From assembly GCA_003602665.1 (NCBI GenBank), contig QQSG01000065.1, positions 28,903-39,515 of the forward strand: a DNA stretch of 10,613 bases, read 5' to 3'. The stretch comes from Candidatus Poseidoniales archaeon (lineage in GTDB: Archaea > Thermoplasmatota > Poseidoniia > Poseidoniales > Poseidoniaceae). How positions within the stretch are numbered: position 1 is the first letter of the stretch; every line of letters begins with the position of its first letter. Under the pieces are notes generated by a model that saw only the letters and a list, made by a program, of their open reading frames with translations, was not told where the DNA came from and did not search any database. Positions 6,901-10,613 of the stretch are shown here, in pieces. The translations under genes were made by a program, and so were the position numbers.

Positions 6901-8993
6901 CTAAAGCCAAGATCAGTCACTTCGACCATGATTTTCCCATTCGACAATCCAGTGAATGGGAAGGTTATGCTTGGAGTAGCACTTACTGTTCTTGTTGCTG
7001 AATTTGCAGCCATGACGAGGGGTGATTGCTCATCAGCACTTATCGAAACAGAGGTATTGTAAGAAACTGCAAGATTGGAAAAGGTTGCAAATCCATTCCC
7101 ATATGCTTCAATATCTACCAAGGCAAAACCTTCGCCCATGTGATAGAGAACACCGGATTGGCTTGACAACGCAGCCTCCAATAAGTCAAGTTCAGATGCG
7201 TTAAGTTGCAAATGACTTACTGTGCCTCCGTCAATGGTCTTTGAAACAATTGTGGAACTACCAACACGGAGAGATACCCCCGTCAGATTTCCGTTTTCTG
7301 ACGAAACACCAAGGCCAAAACTACCTAATTCAGAAGTAGGAATCCAAGCCGAAGTTGAAGCAATACCTGAAAATCCGAAACTTGAACCTGTAGAATATTC
7401 ACCTGAATCAAATTTATCTTGGAATCCCCATGATCCAATGCGCACATCTTCTGAGCCCCATTCATCGATTCCATCATTGTTGATGTCGAGAGATGGTGCA
7501 ATGGCTTTAGTACCCGTTTGCAACGTCACTTGCACCTTATCGAGTAGACTTGGAGTGCTAGAATTATGAACGAATTGAAGCTGGAATGAATGTTCATTCG
7601 CTTCGAGAGTTCCAGTGTATGGTAGACTTATCAAAGTCCAATTATCTGTAGAATGATGACGAACATACGCATCGTATTCACTCATCACTGCTGAGACCAA
7701 ATAGCCAGCCATGGGCGCATTGTTAGCAAACCATGGAGAAGTGACTGTGCTGTTGTTCGTTGAAGTCAACCCTCTCGCCAAAATTGATGCATTGGTTACG
7801 CTCCATCCACGATTAGAAGGATTGGTTGTGAATTCCTCGGTTATGAGACCTCCTGCAGAAATTGATTCAATTATCGGCATTGCATTGGTGCTTGAACCAG
7901 AAAGTTCCAGAAGGAGTCTCATCGAACCATACTCGTCCCATTCGAGTGCATCGAGATGGATTCGAGTTCCGTTGACCCCTTCAAACCCAGAGATGTTTTC
8001 CCCTGTGACCTCATCAATGAGCGTCCATGAGATGACGGAATTTTCAGGAAGATCTGCATTGATATACATCGGCGCATATGGACCTTCTGCAAGGGAAAAC
8101 GAGTTGGAAGTATTGTATCCAAACGAAGGACTGAGCCATGTGGTTACCGGTGGAACAACGATTTTGACATCATCTATGAACCAAAAGTCGCAACAAGTAG
8201 AGCCACCACCACTTCCTGACGTTTGCTGAATTCTGAATTGTGAATTCGTATGGAGAGCTGCTGCGGGAAGAGTGGCTGAAAATTGGAAATTCGATTGAGG
8301 GGTTCCCCCAAAACCTGCTGCTTGGAACGTATGGAAAGTAATCCATTGTGAATTAGCGTTTTTGTATTTGAATTGGAGATTTTCACCACTATCAGGCGTC
8401 TCTCCGCATCCACTCCTACCTTCATGTACCCAAGCATTAAATGGAATATTCACTCGATTCGCAAGGTCAATAACAGGAGAAGTAGCAAAGGTTGAACCGC
8501 CATGAGTTCTAATTGAACCTCCACTTGATCCGTTGTATCCACACGCTGGTGTAGTAATTCTACTGCTCAATGTATTTGAAAACGTCCACCCCTGAGCGCC
8601 GTTGTTGAAGTCGTATCCTGGTGAAGAACCTGATCCTGTCAACAATCCAGATTGAGAATATGTGTTGCTGTGAGTGGCATCTTGGTGGTTCCATGCAGAC
8701 GCACCCTGCCACAAGAGAGTCTGTGAATTTTGAAGCGGTACTGATTGCATTGTCATGTCGAGATGTGTGATCGTTCCTGTGGAGGAAGGCACCGTTAACT
8801 CAAATGGGTTTTGACTTGTTTGGCCTGGCCGGATGTCAACGATAACTGGCGTGTTTTCACCGACTAAATTAGGCGCAGTAGCCTCTTCAAGAACATCAAA
8901 AGAAGCAGAAGGGGCAAGAGAAGTGAACGGTGCGAACACGAATAAGAACAGAACGAAGAAAGCAACGCTCTGACCTTTCAAGGACCCGGCCAT
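3906..8993 (-). CDS. Giant membrane-anchored surface protein with cytoplasmic W-rich tail, function unknown
   Basis: This is a 1695-residue protein with an uninterrupted frame. An N-terminal signal peptide (hydrophobic about 10-27, probable cleavage near 30-31 after PSA) leads to an ectodomain of about 1550 residues. Its first module (about 126-278) starts with FNNGAQGWTFSN and ends with DFWFIDDVKI, a jelly-roll/MAM- or reelin-like pattern, with cysteines 151, 196, 267 and 268. A second module starting near 387 (FTTNPSNRGWSVTN) looks related. Acidic calcium-type loops occur at 503-511 (DINNDGIDE) and 1000-1011. Ig-like beta segments follow (1330-1460), then a CARDB-like domain (about 1478-1568). 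Cysteine pairs 1147/1159 and 1273/1314 and many N-x-S/T sequons fit an extracellular, glycosylated protein. One membrane helix (1586-1606), an acidic stretch and a W-rich tail end the chain. It is the first gene of the cluster with nadE and trhO. Adhesion or polymer binding is possible, but no function is established. ATG 8993 has no good ribosome-binding site; an in-frame stop at 9027-9029 limits extension. Confidence 0.88.
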   Translation of the reverse strand: MAGSLKGQSVAFFVLFLFVFAPFTSLAPSASFDVLEEATAPNLVGENTPVIVDIRPGQTSQNPFELTVPSSTGTITHLDMTMQSVPLQNSQTLLWQGASAWNHQDATHSNTYSQSGLLTGSGSSPGYDFNNGAQGWTFSNTLSSRITTPACGYNGSSGGSIRTHGGSTFATSPVIDLANRVNIPFNAWVHEGRSGCGETPDSGENLQFKYKNANSQWITFHTFQAAGFGGTPQSNFQFSATLPAAALHTNSQFRIQQTSGSGGGSTCCDFWFIDDVKIVVPPVTTWLSPSFGYNTSNSFSLAEGPYAPMYINADLPENSVISWTLIDEVTGENISGFEGVNGTRIHLDALEWDEYGSMRLLLELSGSSTNAMPIIESISAGGLITEEFTTNPSNRGWSVTNASILARGLTSTNNSTVTSPWFANNAPMAGYLVSAVMSEYDAYVRHHSTDNWTLISLPYTGTLEANEHSFQLQFVHNSSTPSLLDKVQVTLQTGTKAIAPSLDINNDGIDEWGSEDVRIGSWGFQDKFDSGEYSTGSSFGFSGIASTSAWIPTSELGSFGLGVSSENGNLTGVSLRVGSSTIVSKTIDGGTVSHLQLNASELDLLEAALSSQSGVLYHMGEGFALVDIEAYGNGFATFSNLAVSYNTSVSISADEQSPLVMAANSATRTVSATPSITFPFTGLSNGKIMVEVTDLGFSEDVETGTASIDNATWPMTPSQRWMSFSTTFNIDEDSTATLVRFDVQGELNHATWLLPIGGGTPLGQGDSHLVELHPTEPLKVTSISSTMSEMTVQFRMEQGWDDEQHLSVSMRVVLDNDVVSRPSQSFWGGAGLQALENDLVIKSVLITDDNGPVPSSKEYLAAGTGLNFSIDIGYEGVDGIDSFADGDAEVQLWQGSTMVANTTSLDVDTWNVSDAAPFTFGDLGWTVRVIPLEGGDITNDSEQIRSFKIDPTSPSVIFSSVDWYDHRIASTSQTVQFQILDPVLLPSNVQVMLWREWADDTDLNGLPSADEYNSRSLIIPTDLTVSTGLYTLLFDDSMGSLGQKVAGYLVGNDASGQPLQDGGTSADGEHLFMYQLGPDGPPTLSSNAMSWNNGVQSWLHPGQPYTLRVDMSEPNGASDLTTVEIQLASNILTSPLSFTWDFVTDSCTSNSIHLIIHSCDMLALNGAQAGPYEKDTRLIADLELAWTTPDLGDTFREPSVRIVDRAGQEVLQTFPALRWRFSPALTIPQETVSLVLTQGSSLEDGARIPPNSPFELTGGLVFEKTTTMPAFNCSVDVMFAGQTYSVQTYDGIWNVPLVSPSTSGTIPLTWSVGCLPPQGVDSTAKESSVKWMIVDGLGPEPKEVQTPRPGAILSADEHEVTIVLSEEGGIDYESLRLVWWVEDTVTGDYIRGGEAPFLLQGTEISGLNIVGTGTMDLSVITDEMLIDLLTVNVLIEGRDLAGNQVLGANGDSSGNAVTSWLMEWRRPTFDLDNPAVQYSRLNVKEGETTAVQIFVMNTGTLDGSTSATISVVRADGTTSLLRNANVEVAEGSVGTILLDWGPEKEGLQWIEVVLENGERANGPSIDVRPQREPSFTESVFGEVNPVLGSVGLLLAVGIIGALLLMARNATVRRGSKSEIEWDEYSDYLEDEEEEFEDPDADLLVPEAAAATTVATTTSAPTDGWTQGADGVWWWQDPNDSSWWYKDANGEILQYK
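3909..4238 (-). other. C-terminal membrane anchor, acidic linker and W-rich tail of the surface protein
   Basis: Residues 1586-1606 form a helix of Leu, Val, Ile, Gly and Ala. It is followed by the basic stop-transfer segment RNATVRRGSK, which puts the tail in the cytoplasm. Residues about 1616-1643 are strongly acidic (EDEEEEFEDPDAD), then comes an Ala/Thr-rich linker. The last 33 residues (1663-1695) carry two similar half-motifs, DGVWWWQDPND and SSWWYKDANGE, ending LQYK. The half-motifs recall short W-W-x-D-P/DG modules such as the actinobacterial DUF2510 type. Their role is unknown. Confidence 0.7.
8160..8618 (-). other. Jelly-roll (MAM/reelin-like) module of the surface protein
   Basis: Residues about 126-278 open with a D-F-x-x-G-x-x-GW motif and close with WFIDDVKI, the boundary pattern of concanavalin-like jelly-roll modules in extracellular proteins. 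Between them lie a Gly/Ser-rich segment, NAWVHEGRSGCGE and the adjacent Cys267-Cys268. Four cysteines would allow two disulfides. Carbohydrate or protein binding is the usual role of such folds; the specific ligand cannot be read from the sequence. Confidence 0.5.
8901..8993 (-). other. Signal peptide of the surface protein
   Basis: Residues 1-31 comprise a short n-region with Lys6, an uninterrupted hydrophobic core rich in Phe, Val and Leu (residues 10-27) and a small-residue c-region LAPSAS. This fits Sec export with signal peptidase I cleavage. There is no lipobox cysteine and no twin arginine. Confidence 0.8.
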
Positions 8994-9038
8994 GTATCTG
9001 CCTGAATTTGAAAGGTCTTGAATGTGTCACTCCTCAAT

Positions 9039-9058
9039 CTTCCTCGAAAATGAGGGAG
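9039..9058. repeat. Inverted repeat with 6-nt loop
   Basis: CTTCCTC at 9039-9045 and GAGGGAG at 9052-9058 pair with one G-T wobble around the loop GAAAAT. It abuts the next palindrome exactly. It could form an RNA hairpin in the ileS leader or be a protein-binding site. Confidence 0.4.
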
Positions 9059-9074
9059 AGGTTGAAATCAACCT
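9059..9074. repeat. Perfect 16-bp inverted repeat AGGTTGAAATCAACCT
   Basis: Seven-base arms AGGTTGA and TCAACCT are separated by AA. A two-base gap is too small for a stable RNA hairpin loop without opening the inner pair, so a dimeric helix-turn-helix operator is the more natural reading. It lies 17 bp upstream of the preferred ileS ATG at 9091. Confidence 0.45.
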
Positions 9075-9089
9075 TGTGATTCGCAAGGT
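9071..9089. repeat. Inverted repeat ACCTTG-N7-CAAGGT before the ileS start
   Basis: Arms at 9071-9076 and 9084-9089 form six pairs around a 7-base loop. It shares bases 9071-9074 with the preceding palindrome, so as RNA the two structures would exclude each other. The 3' arm ends one base before the ATG. Confidence 0.35.
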
Positions 9090-9090
9090 C

Positions 9091-10613
9091 ATGGTTCGAC
9101 CGTCAGCAGCAGGTGACCTCGATGCAGTAGCGCTTGAAACCGCTTTACTGGATACATGGAAGAATGAAAACGCATTTGAATCTTCAATCGGTTCAAGTAA
9201 AGATGGCGCACCTTTCATTTTCTTGGAAGGCCCACCGACTGCAAACGGAAAGCCAGGAATCCATCATGTTGTCGCGAGAGCCTACAAGGATCTTGTATGC
9301 CGTTGGAAGACTATGGAAGGCTTCCTCGTACAACGTAAAGGTGGCTGGGACACACATGGATTACCTGTTGAAATTGAAGTCCAAAAACGACTTGATTTAA
9401 TGAGTAATGAAGCCATTGATGAATTCGGTATGCAAGCCTTCAACGATGCTTGTCGAGAAAGTGTTTGGACCTATGAAAGCGCTTGGAGAGAAATGACAGA
9501 GAGGATGGCATATTGGGTAGATTTGGACAACCCATACGTCACATTGGACAACAATTATGTTGAATCCTGCTGGTGGGCTCTCAAGCAAATGTTCGATAAA
9601 AATCTTCTATATCGCGGCCACAAAGTCCTTCCATATTGTCCACAAACAGGAACGTCTTATTCCAGTCACGAAGTCGCATTAGGCTACAAAGAAGTCGAGG
9701 AACCCTCGGTATACATCAAATTCAAACTCACCGACGATGATGCATCCATCCTCGCATGGACAACAACGCCTTGGACGCTTCCTGGTAACGTTGGGCTCGC
9801 TGTTGGACCTGAAGTCACCTACGCTCGTTGTAGAGTTCGAGAAGAACCCGAAGGATGGCAAGGTAGAGGTGGAGCAAAAGTTGGCGAAGAATTGATTCTT
9901 GCCAAGGATCTGATGGGCGAGGTGCTCAGGCACCACGTCGATATCATCGAAGAAATCCCAGGTTCTGCTCTTGTCGGGCGCTCGTATGAACCACTCTTCC
10001 CAGGTGCCGTTCCTCGAGGAGATTCTGAAACAGCATGGACTGTACTTTCAGCTGATTGGGTTACGACAACGGATGGTACAGGTGTTGTTCACACCGCAGT
10101 CATGTACGGTGAAGACGATTACAACCTCGGAATGGAAGTTGGTCTTCCTGCATACCACACTGTTGGAATGAATGGCCATTTCGTTACAGGGATTCATCCA
10201 GAACTTGATGGAAGATATGTCAAAGAATGTGATGATTCAGTCATGGAGATTCTTGTAGGACAAAACCAAAACGTTCCTTCTGGACTCTTGTACAGAGAAA
10301 AGAGTTACCTCCACGATTATCCTCACTGCTGGAGAACAGACCATCCTCTGCTTTACTACGCCATGGATTCTTGGTTTGTCCGCATGACTGCAGTCAAAGA
10401 CCGTCTCCTCGAATTCAATGATGGAGTCGAATGGGCACCTGATTGGGTTGGTGAAGGTCGATTTGGCGAGTGGATCCGAAACGTCAAGGATTGGGCCATA
10501 TCTCGCGAACGATATTGGGGTACACCACTCCCAGTTTGGAGAGATGAAGATGGAAATATGAAGTGCATCGGTTCAATTGCTGAACTTCAAGAAGAAGTCG
10601 CAAAAGCACGAGC
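9091..10613 (+). CDS. ileS: Isoleucyl-tRNA synthetase, N-terminal half (3' truncated by window)
   Basis: The frame runs open to the window edge, giving 507 codons, about half the usual length of roughly 1000-1080 residues. It charges tRNA-Ile with isoleucine and edits valine. The class I HIGH region appears as PPTANGKPGIHH at residues 48-59, followed by RKGGWDTHGLPVE; the GxHH form of HIGH is seen in other IleRS of the eukaryote-like class. The editing domain shows AWTTTPWTLPGN at 222-233 and GTGVVHTAVMYGEDDY at 329-344, including the conserved Asp pair. YPHCWRTDHPL and DWAISRERYWGTPLPVW (467-483) match IleRS rather than ValRS or LeuRS. The KMSKS loop and anticodon-binding domain lie outside. 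Start choice is uncertain: ATG 9091 matches the family N-terminus, but GTG 9076 and ATG 9022 are in frame after a stop at 9019-9021. Divergent from the surface-protein cluster. Confidence 0.93.
   Translation, partial: MVRPSAAGDLDAVALETALLDTWKNENAFESSIGSSKDGAPFIFLEGPPTANGKPGIHHVVARAYKDLVCRWKTMEGFLVQRKGGWDTHGLPVEIEVQKRLDLMSNEAIDEFGMQAFNDACRESVWTYESAWREMTERMAYWVDLDNPYVTLDNNYVESCWWALKQMFDKNLLYRGHKVLPYCPQTGTSYSSHEVALGYKEVEEPSVYIKFKLTDDDASILAWTTTPWTLPGNVGLAVGPEVTYARCRVREEPEGWQGRGGAKVGEELILAKDLMGEVLRHHVDIIEEIPGSALVGRSYEPLFPGAVPRGDSETAWTVLSADWVTTTDGTGVVHTAVMYGEDDYNLGMEVGLPAYHTVGMNGHFVTGIHPELDGRYVKECDDSVMEILVGQNQNVPSGLLYREKSYLHDYPHCWRTDHPLLYYAMDSWFVRMTAVKDRLLEFNDGVEWAPDWVGEGRFGEWIRNVKDWAISRERYWGTPLPVWRDEDGNMKCIGSIAELQEEVAKAR

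Larger units (their letters stand above)
8994..9090. promoter_or_regulatory. Divergent intergenic region between the surface-protein cluster and ileS
   Basis: These 97 bp must hold the signals for transcription in both directions if both units start here. I see no convincing TATA box or BRE on either strand. What is visible is a run of three inverted repeats at 9039-9089 and a GAGGAGTGA element on the minus strand at 9027-9035. The element is 33 nt from the surface-protein ATG, which is too far to act as its ribosome-binding site. Confidence 0.5.

Noticed and set aside
7711..8229. A 172-codon open frame on the plus strand inside the surface-protein gene
   Set aside because: It lies wholly antisense to a long, domain-bearing coding region, has no recognisable motif and low-complexity shadow-like composition.

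Overview
The window looks like a piece of a compact archaeal genome, most likely a marine planktonic euryarchaeon of the Marine Group II / Poseidoniales type. That placement is an inference from style. It rests on a very large secreted, membrane-anchored surface protein with a tryptophan-rich C-terminal tail, an ELWxxDGT-repeat secreted protein, tight gene packing (gaps of 37-38 bp and one 3' overlap), moderate GC, and metabolic genes of bacterial flavour (glutamine-dependent NAD+ synthetase, TrhO). No rRNA or other phylogenetic marker apart from half of an isoleucyl-tRNA synthetase is present, so a marine bacterium is not fully excluded.

Layout. Positions 1-1263 (+) hold the C-terminal part of an extracellular protein built from about eight ELWxxDGT-type beta-propeller-like units; its start lies outside the window. 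Converging on it is a minus-strand cluster of three genes, transcribed in the order 8993->3906 (1695-aa surface protein with signal peptide, jelly-roll/Ig-like ectodomain, one C-terminal membrane helix and an acidic, W-rich cytoplasmic tail), 3867->2122 (two-domain glutamine-dependent NAD+ synthetase, nadE) and 2084->1242 (TrhO-type rhodanese, tRNA uridine-34 hydroxylase). Spacing of 38 and 37 bp suggests one transcription unit. The trhO stop lies inside the end of the ELWxxDGT gene (22-bp convergent overlap). Divergent from the cluster, from about 9091 to the right edge (+), is the N-terminal half of isoleucyl-tRNA synthetase (ileS), cut by the window end.

How the genes fit together. nadE makes NAD+, trhO modifies wobble uridine in tRNA using molecular oxygen, and ileS charges tRNA-Ile, so three of the five genes are housekeeping or translation functions. 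They sit between two large extracytoplasmic proteins of unknown ligand. The 97-bp divergent region between the surface protein and ileS holds three consecutive short inverted repeats, the most suggestive regulatory signal here. No RNA genes, CRISPR arrays, insertion sequences or clear terminators were seen, and no gene-free stretch exceeds about 100 bp. I see no convincing undescribed multi-gene system. The best leads are the cytoplasmic W-rich tail module, the inverted-repeat leader, and the bacterial-type trhO/nadE pair.
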